Source: Strigamia acuminata (lineage: Eukaryota > Arthropoda > Chilopoda > Geophilomorpha > Linotaeniidae). Taken from it: a stretch of 47,646 bases of DNA. This document shows, piece by piece, positions 1 through 10,976 of the stretch. The first letter of the stretch is position 1; every line of letters starts with the position of its first letter. A program made the position numbers and the translations under genes. The stretch covers positions 188,001 to 235,646 of the forward strand of contig CASHSZ010000084.1 of assembly GCA_949358305.1 (NCBI GenBank), read 5' to 3'. Below the pieces are notes generated by a model, which had not been told where the DNA came from, ran no database searches, and was given only the letters and a program-made list of their open reading frames with translations.

Positions 1-155
1 AATTGTTTCCATGTTTGTATGGCAATATGGCATGTGGCACCGTCTTGTTGAAACCACATATTGGCCACATCAATATAATCCAATTTCGGCAGATAAAACC
101 CTAAACTTTCAGCTGCCAAATCGTTGTTGTTCCAGGGTTCAGTTCGGCCACGCCG
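1..155 (-). pseudogene. mariner-type transposase fragment, cut by window edge
   Basis: Reading the minus strand from about 155 down to 1 gives an open stretch containing WFQQDGATCH, the signature around the second catalytic Asp of a widespread animal mariner/IS630-type DDE transposase. It is preceded by LGFYLPKLDYID, which fits the residues usually found upstream of that motif. The frame is open to the window edge, so the C-terminal part with the third catalytic residue lies outside. Upstream of position 155 I see no recognisable start or helix-turn-helix, so this may be a truncated copy. Family assignment is by motif only. Confidence 0.7.
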
Positions 156-1393
156 TCGTAGCGTTCATGTGAACGAGAGACGGACGTGGCTTACTTGGAC
201 GCTCAGGTCCTGGTGGGCGACAGAGTCGCCACGCCGATCGTCGGGTTCGTCATATTCAGCATGGAGGAGCGATCACAGAAGCGATTATTCATCACGTTAG
301 CTAATCGAGAACTACTTGGGCCTCCGCGGGGCCCACCACTTCCGGAAGGGCACTTCCGGTTCCCAATTGGTGGAACCAATGAACACCAGCTCCACCTGGT
401 GCGGGGAACCGCGCCACGAGAAACAATTTTGTAAATTGGATTCAACTATCTATGTTTATGTTGAGAATTAGCATTTCCACTAAATATTTTTGCTTCCTTC
501 CAAGTGCTCCTACACAGTCTAACTCGGAATTAACAAATTCCTCCATGATTATGACACAATGCAGGAGTTCTGGTTTGGTCATATCGTATGAGAATTTTAT
601 TCTTTTGTCTCATTCATTTTTGTGTTTCAGCTTTTCGCCATTTTATTGCTGGAATATGTTCAACTCTGACTGTATGGTATGGTGCATTATCGATGACAAC
701 AACACTGTTTGGTTGAATGAGTCAATAATTGACACAAGACTCTATATTGTTGGTTGTTGGCCTTTAACATCGTTGTCTAGGGGTTGGAGAATCTCGTCAC
801 CCGTTGCAGGGGCGCATCGGCAACCGACTCGTCACACACAGGGCGTGAGCCCCATGGGTGACGAGATCGGGTGAACATAACATTCATGTCATACTTACCT
901 AGTACGATCCTCGCAGCCACTATGGAGGCTGCAGTATGGAGAGCAGAGTCAGCACTGGGCAGAGTTGCCTTTGCTCAAGTCAGGCCTTGGACACGTTTTA
1001 CCTCTTCGTTGGTCATCGTTCCTCTCTCTCACATCTCTCACATCTCTCTATCATCACACCACTCAGCTTTCTCCTACGCCATACTGGGTCAGTCCACCCA
1101 CAAAATGGATGACTTTGGAGCCGCAAGGCGGTGTGTGGCAGTGACGCAGGTTACATTGGGTGGCCAAGTGGTCACATCTCCCCCCCCCCTCCGAAAAAAG
1201 GCAGGGATACGTCCATGCTCCATTGGTGTCAAGCAGGACCCTGAAAAGTAAATCGAGGCAAAAGGTCCGTCCTTTGTACAATTAGCTCACCTTAAAGGCA
1301 GCAGTCCAGGCTTTCTCAAGGATCTGGTGTGCCCTCGAGTGGCGGTTGCGTGTAAGTGGTATCGTGCGATGGCTCGTCACTCACAACAATCAC
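156..1393. other. no gene recognised
   Basis: Short ORFs exist on both strands but none shows a domain, a splice-supported model or a recognisable family. The stretch contains pyrimidine-rich short repeats near 1019-1050, a C-run at 1182-1191 and the inverted repeat listed separately. It may be old transposon debris or intergenic DNA. Confidence 0.4.
791..867. repeat. 12-bp perfect inverted repeat
   Basis: ATCTCGTCACCC (791-802) is the exact reverse complement of GGGTGACGAGAT (856-867), separated by 53 bp. A third copy of the core CTCGTCAC lies inside the loop at about 827-834. It could be the ends of a very small TIR element or an RNA hairpin. No target duplication is visible. Confidence 0.5.
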
Positions 1394-1679
1394 TTACTGT
1401 GAGATGTCTAACAGGGGCGGAGAGACACTCTCCGTCTCTGAGACCGTCAGAAGTGGTGGAGGAAGAGGAACTAATCTAACCTCCTCCGCCGGTGTATATG
1501 ATATCGCAGCTGCTTTCGGTGTACGGCGGATCTTTTTGTTTTTACGGTGACAAGCAGAGGGTATTTTTAATGGGTCCGTACCATAAGTATTTAGCCAGTT
1601 TTGTTTGCTTATGGTTCTAAGCCCATTTACAATAGCTTGACACAGTTCATCAAGTATCACACCTAAGACCTGTTTACTA
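1394..1679 (-). CDS. unknown ORF truncated by the G1 LTR
   Basis: The minus strand is open from the LTR boundary at 1679 to a stop at 1394-1396, about 95 codons in one frame. The frame enters directly from the LTR side, so the upstream part would have been displaced by the element, or an intron acceptor (TCTTAG just inside) begins an exon here. The product has a basic patch (RKNKKIRRTPK) followed by a Pro/Leu/Ser-rich tail. I recognise no family. If G1 was a simple insertion, this would be the other side of the gene cut at 22791, but no target duplication links the two flanks, so I do not join them. Confidence 0.3.
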
Positions 1680-2677
1680 TGTCGCGCTCAACTCGGTCTG
1701 TCGCTGATACGTGGTATGAGTCACTCTCTAATCTCGTAACACCGCTTTAATCAAGCGGTTACCCAAAGAATGTGAAACGGCAAACAATGTAAAATGGTAA
1801 ATATAATAAATGTATTTATTATACGGGAATGTACAGTTAAAAGGGGTAAAATATGTAAAGGAATAAAGGTAAAAGGGTAAGGTGTGTGAAGTTGGCGGGA
1901 AACTGGTCGAGGTCGTCCTTTGTTGGCGCTCTGGATCCAAGATGGCGTCCGCGTGGCAACGTGGTGTCGTCTTGGGCCGGCGTGGCAATGAATGGCGTCC
2001 TCGTCTCACGTTTCTCGTTCGGTCCTTCGGGCTCACGCTGGTCGGGCGCGAGTGAATGCCTAAAAGGTCTTACTTCGGCTGTTGTCTAGGTTTTAGGGTT
2101 TTGTGTAGGTGTCCGGCGATCACACAGCGGCGGACGCTTGGTGGTTCCCGGCGATACACACAGCGGCGGGAACGCTTGTCGTGGTTACTGCAATTTAGGC
2201 TTGTGCGACCATTTGTCTGCACAACTCGCTAAATTGGAGTAGGGTTACTATTTCTAGCTGGCTTGCTAAAATAGTGTGGTAATCTTGTTTCGCAGGTTAC
2301 TCTGCGGAGGTTAACACAAATCAATCGTACTCACGTTGGAAGTCCCTTGTTCTTGGTCACTCCTATAGTCTTTGTACTATGGCTTGATCGTTGTAGGACG
2401 TTTGGCTTTTACGTGTATCTTGGTTGATTTTTGTGTTGGTTCTGCCCGCTTAGTGCAAGGCGAATTCCTTTGCACAAAGCGGGGGGGTGACAGGTGACTA
2501 AAGCCACCCAATAGTGGAGAAGACGAATCTCCCCCACTCCCCCAGGGCAGACGCCCGTCCATTGACTGGATGTCAATGCTCTGAGGGAAGGGAGGCGCGC
2601 GTGCGACTCCCCCTTCTCTACCCGTATGTAGGCCACGAGAGAAACTCTTCGTGCCCCACCCCAGTCGGGTCACCACA
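1680..2677 (-). repeat. G1 3' LTR (998 bp)
   Basis: The element-sense LTR runs TGTGGTGACC...GCGCGACA, a TG...CA terminus, and matches the split 5' LTR at 14083-14380 plus 22083-22791. By eye I count 12 substitutions and an indel in the U5-end 105 bp, but only three substitutions and a G-run length difference in the other roughly 890 bp. An AATAAA (1815-1820, minus) lies within an AT-rich palindrome at 1802-1823 near the U5 end. The hairpins at 2109-2275 lie mid-LTR. Confidence 0.93.
2109..2275 (-). other. hairpins in G1 LTR, two sharing one loop
   Basis: On plus coordinates, stem 2109-2115/2131-2137 (GTGTCCG/CGGACGC, one wobble) encloses GCGATCACACAGCGG. Stem 2144-2150/2167-2173 (GTTCCCG/CGGGAAC) encloses GCGATACACACAGCGG. 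The loops are alike and the stems are different. They are followed by CAATTTAG/CTAAATTG (2191-2198/2229-2236), which holds an inner TTGTGC/GCACAA, and by ACTATTT/AAATAGT (2247-2253/2269-2275). The same array recurs in the 5' LTR at about 22218-22384. The element transcript would carry the reverse complements. The array resembles that of G2 (34173-34427) in design but not in sequence. Confidence 0.65.
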
Positions 2678-2691
2678 CGTCCCCCTCCCAG
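2678..2691 (-). other. G1 polypurine tract
   Basis: In element sense, CTGGGAGGGGGACG immediately precedes the 3' LTR (TGTGGTGACC). This is the expected position of the primer for plus-strand DNA synthesis. It begins 25 bp after the ORF3 stop. Confidence 0.75.
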
Positions 2692-2716
2692 CTCTGATCG
2701 CGGGTGTCCAGAGCGA

Positions 2717-5700
2717 TCAGTCCTTCTTGCTGGGACCCGACGCTGGATCCATCGCCTGGGCGAAACTCACTCCAGGGACGGGCGGCTCAGCGCCGGGCGG
2801 CACAACGCCGGGCGGCAAAACCAGATCTCCAACCAAGGCTGAAGACTGGTTGCGGGGGTCTTCGTGCTCCGAGATGAAGCACAGTTCGTGACCACTGGCG
2901 GGCTCGTACGGGGCGCGTCTCCTCTCATGCAGCCAAACCCGCGGAATGAATGCTGAAAATCCGGAGTTAGTGTGTCGGATGGCATTTGCTTCCGCGGCCG
3001 TCCGAGGCGCACGGTGGGCCCTCAGCAGGCGCTGATGGAGAATCAAATCGGTGGTTTGGCGCACCTGGTTGTGTAGCCAAACAAATACCGATTTCCCCTT
3101 GTCTCTCTGCGCGAGGATGAATTTTCGCGTCGCCGTCGTCATCGACAGCTGAGAGAACTCGTCGCACAGCTTTTCATAATAGTTTGTCTGAGGCTTCGCC
3201 GCTTTCGCTGGCTTGGCGCTCTTCGAAACTACCGCTTGCTCGACGGTCTCTTCCCGCGCTTGTTGGGCTGCGGGAGGCGTCAGGCTCTGGCAGGCGGCGG
3301 ACATTGTTGGTGGCGTCCGACATAACAAGCGTCTCGGCTTACCCGCCACATTTGATAGGACGGGTGTCTGTGGTGCCGCCGCTGGTGGCATCGGTGGCGG
3401 CGGCGGTGGTGGAGTTGGGGCTCCACGTGAAGCAGCCGAAGAGGCGGTGTCGCTCTTCATCGGCTCTTCACTCGTGACCATCATTGCGTGTGACTGCGCT
3501 GACGGTGTTGGCGCCCACGTGGTAACAGCGTGGCGGAAGGCCATGCTCCGCAACTTGTACCCCTCCCACTCGGGGTTTACCACGTCCCGGGTCAGCTCGA
3601 AACGAGTCATCGCCGGGTTGGGGAGAATGGCGCTCCATTCCCCAACGAGTGCGCGAGGTATCTGCACACCCTCTCTGTCGACTACGGACCAGCAGGCCAT
3701 CGCCTGTCGTCCGACCCCAAAGAGCGAGGGGGTCAATAACTGGACCATGATTTTTGTCAAAGCCAGCTGTAGACTGCGCCGATTTACAGGGTTGCTGCGG
3801 TCGGGATCCGCAGCGAACGCACGCGAGTGGTGTTGCATCATCGAGATTCCCCACTCAATAAAATGGCGCTGGGTGACGTCGGCGCCCTGCAACGCAGCGG
3901 CGGCGGCTCTTGGGTCCTCCATCACGAACGAGAAGGCTAAGAGCTCTTCGATCGATGGATTGGCTGCTTCTCGAGCTAGCCTCGCGTTTTCATCACGCTG
4001 TTCATACCACATCGCAGTGCGGTCATGTCTTGCCGTGCTCGGGTAATATTCGCCGACTCGAGCCTCATGGCATTCTCGCACGATACTCTGGTGCACAGGC
4101 AACATCGCCGGGGCGTCGACGGCCAAGTCCGGCGTAGCGCTCGAACCCGGCATCGGCGGCGGCGGTGGCGGCTGCGTCGGCGGTGGCAGCGTCAAGGACT
4201 GCTGTGTCGGCGGCGGCAGCGGTGCTTGCGCCTCAGTCGTTGCGACTTGAGGCGCCGGAGTAGGCGCAACGGCGCTCGTCGGCGGAACGACGGCCGTGGG
4301 GGCGTCTGCGGGACGCGGTCGCGAATTCATGTAATCGCTTAACCACCGTGCCACTTCGTGTGGAATCACGGTACCATCCTCGACGATGCCCATCTTGCGG
4401 GCGAATTGCATCGCGGGGTCGAAACGCGACAATTTCTTGCGTTTCATCTGAGTGATGATTTCGCGAAGGTCCCGCGTGTCTGGCGCTAGGACGCGACGCT
4501 CCCCGGAAGATCTGCCACTCGACTTCGATCGTGCTTCTCTCGCTTCCTTCGCTTCTATTGCTTTGAGAGCGTGTTCGGGAAGGGGAATTCCCCGCGCTTC
4601 GCAGCGAGCGAAATACCGCTCTTTGCGGTCTTGTTTCCGCTGCTCACGGTGAGTCAGCGGACGTCTGCCGGCACGGGGACGAGAGACTCGCTCTTCGTCG
4701 CCCGAGATCCAGACTTCTCGAGTCTCCTTACCGTCTTTCATCTGACGGTTGACAAACACTCTTGGTCTGTTGTAATTCGCGGAGTCGCGCGGTGGCTGCG
4801 CTGACGTTCCCGCTCTATTGTCTTCGGCGGCGCTCTTTTCGATGCGCTGCTTCTTTGACCGGCCCGGGGAGCGCGATTCGCTGCCCCCGGTTCCCTTGGA
4901 GCGCTTGCGCTTCCGTGGGAAATTATATTTGGGGCCGAGAATCCCCAAATAATGCAACTGCCACATTTCGGCTTGTGACCCCATTCTCGGTCGCCACTGT
5001 GGCGTAACTTCTCCTCGCCGAATCTGCTCGCACCACAGATGTATATCGGCGGTGCTCATTTCGTCGTCTTGCAGGATACGCTCTGCAACCGCCGGCGCAG
5101 TGTCGATTAGCTGCTGGCGGTAGTGATTATACACTTCTTCGCGGGCCTCCTCGGTCTCGGCCGCTTGCCACGCGAACAATACGTGTTCCTCCACGGGCCT
5201 GCCGGAGTATTGGCTCGACAGGGCCGGGTGGAAAATTGGTGACTTCGGGTCATCGCTGCGAGCGAGCTCTGCAGCGACGACGGCTCGCACTGACTCCGGG
5301 AACGCGTCCAGGAGCGAACAGTCGTTAACCCAACGCTTAGCGAGGGTGTGCAAAAATAGGACGCGTAGGCGATAAGGATTGGCATCGTCGCCAAAACAAC
5401 GGCGGAGAAAATCAGGCAAGACGCCTCGATAAATGCCAGCCCGCACAATGCATGCGGGGCTGAGCGCTCCCCACGTGTTTCGGAGCTCCATCTGTAATGA
5501 TGGAAAATAAACAATTAATAAAATGTCGAGAGACACGGAGATAAATAAGGGTGGGCTCGAGGAACGTCGCAAAAACGTGCGGCCGCTCGTCGAGTCCGAT
5601 TCCTGTTCATCGGTAGAAATTCAGGACAATTCGTCCTTTGTCAGGAAGAAAGAGTCTTCATGGCACATCTGGCTCACGTCCAAAATAACAACGGGACGGA

Positions 5701-6388
5701 ATCGAGCATTGAAATCCGGAAATTCTCCTCGGATTATTTAATATTTTAAATGTAAAATTATTAATTCGTAGATTCGTAATTTATTCGTAAAATCTCGAAT
5801 GTCGCTAACGAACATATAAATAAATGTTCTCGTCGAAATTAAATCGTAAAGAATAAATTTATCAAAACTAAAAACTCCAAATTCGAAGTTATGTATTAAT
5901 TTAACATCAATCAAACAATAATGACATCGAGAAAAATCACGAACAAACAGTGAATCAAAATTAGAAATCATCGTTCTGTTAATTATTTAACGACTAGTTT
6001 TAACAAATTATTTCCATTTCAGGAAACAATAAAACAAAGCTCGAGTCCTTTTGTCTCGTTTACAATTGTCGTGAGTCATCTTCAAGGAGCGAGGCGACAG
6101 TTTGTCTGCGATCGCGTCCTTGAAGACAAATAATAGGAAAAAATACAATCGCTCTCGCGATCGTGAATATTAGTATAACAATTATACACTATTGCGAACG
6201 CAGAGCGTTCATGTCAAGTATTAGTCAAATGTATCTCATATTCAACCGCACGGAGCTAATTCTCGTGCGTCGACACCGACTTCTACCTGATCGGGTGGAA
6301 CCACATTCATATCCTGGTCCCAATTCTCCTCAGCTCCGTCTCCTTGCCCGATCTCGAGCATTTCCTCATCTCCTTCATCCTCAGCCAT
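2717..6388 (-). CDS. G1 ORF3, two-exon gene in env position
   Basis: Exon 1 is 6388-6287: an ATG followed by 34 acidic codons and ending in a donor, CAG|GTAGAAG. Exon 2 is 5491-2717: it follows an acceptor TTTTCCATCATTACAG and has 924 codons to the stop. Both splice sites are phase 0. The product is about 958 aa. Residues ~35-225 form the part shared with ORF3 of G2 (a LAKRW-like block, then a W-P-S-EM-QL pattern). Next come a nuclear-localisation-like PRKRKRSK, a long basic charged region, a proline-rich stretch with PPPPPPMP, a second conserved-looking helical region, another proline run and a C-terminal domain. No signal peptide, transmembrane segment or furin site is seen, so it is not an obvious envelope protein. 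An alternative start at 5572 would use intron sequence and I consider it less likely. The function is unknown. Confidence 0.75.
5492..6286 (-). other. intron of G1 ORF3 (795 nt)
   Basis: The donor GTAGAAG (6286 downwards) and the acceptor ending TTACAG (5492-5494) flank an AT-rich stretch. The stretch has stop codons in all minus frames and no recognisable gene. The AT-rich composition contrasts sharply with the GC-rich exon 2. Splicing keeps the reading frame open. G2 has an intron at the corresponding place. Confidence 0.75.
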
Positions 6389-6496
6389 CGTGAGGATTGC
6401 GCTCGTAAGTCACACCACGGTAAAAAATGTTAAAACTCCTCGTAAAAGTGGATAAAAACTTGGTTAAACAAACACGAAGTGGATCACGTGCGGACG

Positions 6497-6520
6497 GCGA
6501 TCAGCTGATTTAGCGGAAGT
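6497..6520 (-). promoter_or_regulatory. conserved block between pol and ORF3 (G1)
   Basis: In element sense this block matches 18 of 24 positions with 42165-42188 in G2, including ACTTCCG at the start and CTGATC near the end. It lies 109 bp upstream of the ORF3 start codon. Conservation between elements whose coding regions have diverged suggests a promoter or splice control element for ORF3. That function is inference. Confidence 0.45.
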
Positions 6521-6856
6521 CCGGGTGAAAACGAGGCAATCGTGGTGGGTTCTGGGTAATTTACTCCAGAACCATGTGTTTACGACTTGTGTGCATCGGC
6601 CCGCGCGCATGTTACGCTACGGGGCTCCTTTGTTTCTACGCCCGTGCGCGATCGCTGCTACGGGGTCTTTTGCACGCGGTATCCGACCCGTGCCGATAAT
6701 TTTGCTACGGGTCCCGCGTTTCCACCGAAATCGCTTGTTCGACCGAAATCGCTTGTTGGACTTAGCGAAATTTTCAGAGTCTCGGATTTTGATGGCTAGC
6801 GCTGTCGATCGATCAATTTTTTTGTTTTCAGCGTCGCCATCGACTCGTAACGTTTT

Positions 6857-9352
6857 CTACTCTTTTCCTACGACTTTTCCGCCTTTTATAAACGGATTTT
6901 CTTTACGAGGTCGCAGGTGATGGGTTGAGACAGGTACGATATTTTTTGTTGTTTTTTGGGTCTGTACCTCCTCATGTTTCTTTTCTTTTTTATCCGTGTT
7001 TTTTGTGTTTGTTTCAGGAGTTTCTCCTGTTTCCCCCCCGACCAAAATTGGATTCGGAACGGATTCAACGATCTCGTTTACCGGAGGTGAAGGGGCGTCG
7101 AAATACTCCTCGTTGTCGCTTGGCGGTGCTTTTTCCGACTCGCCAGCGAACATATCGACGATTTGGCCGTCAGTTTTTGACTTGACTTGGCCCTTGGCCC
7201 ACATTTCTTGCGGGAATTCCGGAACGTACGGAGTTAACTCTCGTACTTGGATCGATTTATGCTCGGTATTATCCTCGAGCTTACGTAATTTATACGCGTT
7301 ACCGCCATGCTTGCCGATGATCACATACGGACCATCTCTCTTGTCGGCCAAGCTGGCGGTGATTCCTCTCGCTGCATTTGAGAGGATGTGGGTGTCTTTC
7401 CACACCAAATCATTAATGTCGAAATTCACGAATTTTCTACCGCTTTTATCTTGTAAGATGCGGTCGCGCATGTTAAAGATGTGCGCCATCATATGCTTGT
7501 ATGTGCTCGAAATTGTTTGTTCCAATTTATACACGTACTCATGTGGTTTCTCGGGGTCCACCACATTTACCGACTCTGCCACTCGTGGGTCCCAAGGCAC
7601 TCGTAGCTCTCGGGCGAAGTTGAGGTAGGCCGGAGAAAAATCTCTCGTCCTTGAGACCGTCGTTCGTATGCTGAACGCGATCTCCCTCAAGTATTCATCC
7701 CACCGATTGTGGATGTCAGTGAATATGCTCAAAGCATATTTAATGTCCCTGTTGAGTCGCTCAACGGGATTCGTTCTGGGATTATAGGTCGATGTATGTG
7801 ACGCTACAATCCCGAATCTCTCACAAAATTTACCCCAAATTTTTGAAATGAATTGGGGTCCGTTATCGGATATTATTTTACGTGGAAATCCGTAACGTAA
7901 CGCCACGTCGTAGATACATTCAACGATTTTCTCTGCTGAAGGTCTCGCGACGGCGTACAACTCGGGCCAACGAGTTGCTACGTCCATTATAACGATAATG
8001 TACGCGTTTTTATTTCTCGTAACTGGTTTCGGGCCCATCACATCGACACTTAAACAATCAAAAGGCGTGTAAGGCCCTAAGAAAATAGTTTCGAATGGTG
8101 ATTTACTCCTCGGCTTGCACGCTTGACATCGCTGACATTGGTGGACAAAAAGAGCAATATCTTTTTTCATCCCTGTCCAGTGAAAAAGCTGTGTAGCGCG
8201 ATAGAGTGTTCTGCTTACTCCCGCATGGCTTGCAAGCGGGTGCCCGTGTAACAACCACAGTATGCGACCAACTAAGGAAGCAGGTATTACTACCTTTACT
8301 GCGGTGTCTGATTCACTCAAGTCATCTTGGTGATTTGGGTGATGTTTCACTAAAAGGCCGTCATCCAATAGGTAATCTATGGATTCGTGTGCATAACGAC
8401 GCTTCTGCCTTCTGGTCAGATTGGGTGGATATTTTCCTGTCAGTACGAATCTAGCTCTGTCCTGACATTTTTTATCTAATTTTTGTTGCACAATTATTTC
8501 CTTCCTTGTCGGGGGATTGCTTTGCATTTGCTTGCCGACATGAGCGTGGAAGGCGCTTAGAAGCGGGTCATTTATTCTCCGCTCTAGCTTAAATTCCCTC
8601 TTTGCATCTGGGTAATTGTCAGCAGCTGGTTGGTATAACCGCGTCCAAAATCCTCAGAATTTTACATCTGCCGGAGACGCGGTAGGAATTTCATTCATTT
8701 TCCTTAAATCCCAACGGTGACAACTCGTAGGGCAATAAATGATGCGGGAGTCATCCTCGCCATCATCGTCAGCGTCGATAGGATCTGACACTGGTGCCCG
8801 TGACAGAGCGTCAGCCATGACGTTATATTTGCCGGGCTTGTATTGAATGGTCAAGTCGCATGCCATCAGTTCTAACTGCCATCTGGCTAGTCGACCGGCT
8901 GGCTCCTTTAATTTCATCAGCCATTGTAACGCTTGATGATCTGTGTGGACTACAAATTTGGTATATTTGGGATAATCTCTGAATTTCCTTATGGCCCACA
9001 CAACGGCCAAACACTCCAACTCTGTGGCGTTATAATTTTTTTCGGCGCCCTGGAGTTTGCGACTTATGAACATGCACGGCAGGTCTTGTTCGACTCCGTC
9101 GCGCACGTGTGTTTGAAGCAACGCGGCTCCCAACCCAACTCTGCTGGCGTCCGTATGTAATATGAACGGCCGGTTCAAGTCGGGTAGAGGCATGACTCCA
9201 ACTTCCGTCAACATCCTCTTTATTGCATTAAATGCGATGTCACAATCGCTTGTCCACTCGAACTCCATTTCAGTTTTCAGGAGGTCGGTTATTGGGGCTG
9301 CGATTTCGGCAAGACCCGGTAAGAGTCTGCCGAAGAAGTTTATCATCCCCAT
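6857..9352 (-). pseudogene. pol: G1 pol, C-terminal RT, RNase H and integrase
   Basis: One minus frame runs from about 9375 to the stop at 6857, interrupted by a single in-frame TGA at 8654-8656. In order it encodes the end of RT (FMGMINFFGRLL), RNase H (HTDASRVGLGAAL, ATELECLAVVWA, HTDHQALQWL, ADALSRA), the integrase zinc site (H-x-H...CQRCQAC), the catalytic triad (DCLSVDVMGP, SDNGPQF, NPVERLNRD) and a C-terminal GPY/F module (DKRDGPYVI). All catalytic Asp and Glu residues are present. The TGA falls in the linker between RNase H and integrase. Upstream, the frame is broken from RT by a small deletion near 9375. Confidence 0.92.
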
Positions 9353-9375
9353 AAACCTCTGAACCCCCTTAACAT

Positions 9376-9987
9376 CTTCGGGGGATGTATCGCATCAATC
9401 TTCTCGGGGCCAATAGCTAGCCCGTTGACACCAATGCGATAACCCAGGAAAGCTAATTCTTTACGGCAAAACTTGCTCTTCCCTGGGTGTACGTGCAACC
9501 CAGCTTTCGCCAGCCGGGTGAGCACTTGGTCGATGTGCTCAATGTGCTCTTCAAATGTTTTTGAGGCAATAACTATGTCGTCTAGGTATGCCCACACAAA
9601 CTGATGTAGGATATCACCCAATACGCTTTCGATTAGTCTCTGAAAGGTACTGGGAGCATTCACTAAACCAAACGGCATGACGTTGAACATCAACCGTCCA
9701 ATTGGCGAGTAAAATGCTGTCTTTAGCTTATCCTCTGGCCTCATTTCTACCTGCCAGTATCTCTTCGACAGATCCATCGTCGTAACCCAAGAAAAGGGGC
9801 TAAGCTCTCTCAAAATGGATTCGATAGACGGCATCTGTATGGGATCTATCTCTGTCACCGCGTTTAATGGGCGGTAATCGATGCATAGACGTGGATCCGA
9901 GCCCGGGCGCATCACGAGCACAACTCGCGTCGCGTATTCTCCCTGGGCCTCGGAGACAATGCCACTGTCTAGCATTTCTTGGCACAT
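9376..9987 (-). pseudogene. pol: G1 reverse transcriptase core
   Basis: This encodes the RT palm and fingers: LCIDYRPLNA, the first catalytic Asp in TTMDLSK, MPFGLVNAPSTFQ, and the active-site motif AYLDD (9577-9588). It is shifted relative to the protease frame by one base at a run of five A (element sense, 9987-9991), where G2 keeps the frame. It is shifted relative to the RNase H frame by a short deletion near 9375. Aligned to G2, about three residues plus one or two bases are missing there. These are decay lesions, not programmed shifts, because they lie inside conserved RT. Confidence 0.9.
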
Positions 9988-10969
9988 TTTTGCACTATTT
10001 CACGTTTTTGCGGGTTCATTCCCTTATACGCAACTCGTACAGGTTTATTATCCGTCAATTTAATTTCGTGAATAGCCCTATTCGTTCGGCCCGGTTTTTT
10101 TGACAGAATCCCCTCATATTTGATTAGGACTCTTCGTAGGGCTGCCGCTTCGTTTAATTCTAAAGCGGCGTCGGCGACAAGCGTTTCCACTACATTGTCC
10201 CGTTGCAATTCTGCTACGAATGCTTTAAAATCGTAGTCTTGAACGAATTTCTTTAGGCCTTTCTCCCACTGTGTCTTGTCGGCCGCTTCTTTTATAAGAG
10301 CTGGTGGCACAACAATTGCGGGTCTTTCCCTATCATTTCTGATATAATTCCAAGATTTCGTTATTGGATTCGGTTGTATTTCCATTGACGCCATGAGGTC
10401 TAAGCCCAACAGAAAAATTCTGTCGCATGTGGGCAGGACCAGGAAAGGGTGCTGTTCTACCCCTCCGAGCCACTCCATGGTCAATAATATAACTCCTTTT
10501 GGACGCGCCATTCCGTTGGCGGTTTTCAGACGCACATTTTTATTAACGCCTTTTATTTTATCGGTGAGACCTAATGATGCTACTATGTCTTCGGAAACGA
10601 ACGAGCGATCTGCTCCCGAGTCTAATAGTCCCATAATTTTTTCACGTTCTATGGTCATGGGTAGCATACATAGGCGGTTGGTGTATTCGACCGCTACGTT
10701 GCACATGAAAACACGAAATTCTTCTGTGTCTTCGTTGACTACTTGAGGTAACTCTTCAAGCAGTAGGTTCGGTTCTTCCGCTTCAGCCTCAGCGTTTGCG
10801 GTAATAACCTGCAAAGCGTTGTTGGCCCTGTCTTGAATCTGGGCGTTAGCTATGTCACTACCCATTTCTTTGACTGGTGGCGGTTTATCGAACCCTTTGT
10901 TAAACCCCTTCTTCTTTATAAATGGCGCAGACGGTCGAGAAGTTATTTCTTCGCCGCCTGCGCTGACTC
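9969..10969 (-). pseudogene. pol: G1 protease and RT start (pro-pol 5' part)
   Basis: The frame opens at the -1 frameshift site (10970-10976) and runs without stop to 9969. It contains a retropepsin site, GLLDSGADRSF, followed by the flap and helix region, including LLGLDLM, and then the start of RT (NKPVRVAYKGMNPQKREI). No ATG is needed, since translation is expected from Gag by frameshifting. A methionine at 10865 is probably internal. The frame ends early because of the one-base loss at 9987-9991. Confidence 0.85.
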
Positions 10970-10976
10970 GTTTTTT
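10925..10976 (-). promoter_or_regulatory. -1 ribosomal frameshift signal, G1 gag/pro
   Basis: In element sense, gag codons TCA AAA AAC form the slippery heptamer A AAA AAC (10976-10970). A 6-nt spacer follows, then the stem GCGCAGGCGG (10963-10954) with CCGTCTGCGC (10934-10925), 10 bp with one wobble. The apical part holds a further GAAG/CTTC pairing. Slipping back one base enters exactly the open protease frame, while the gag frame stops at 10943-10945. G2 uses the same heptamer. Confidence 0.75.

Noticed and set aside
1394-1679. Joining the 1394-1679 ORF to the gene at 22792-23496 as one protein
   Set aside because: No target duplication and no family evidence; the recombinant-looking LTRs make different origins of the flanks plausible.
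3213-4046. 277-codon plus-strand ORF
   Set aside because: Antisense to GC-rich ORF3 of G1. Long antisense frames are expected from its codon use and it has no domain.
2717-5572. Reading the G1 ORF3 from the first ATG at 5572 as an envelope with an N-terminal hydrophobic leader
   Set aside because: The hydrophobic start (ILLIVYFPSLQ) is translated from the intron 3' end just before a good acceptor. Exon 1 with a matching donor exists upstream and G2 has the same arrangement.
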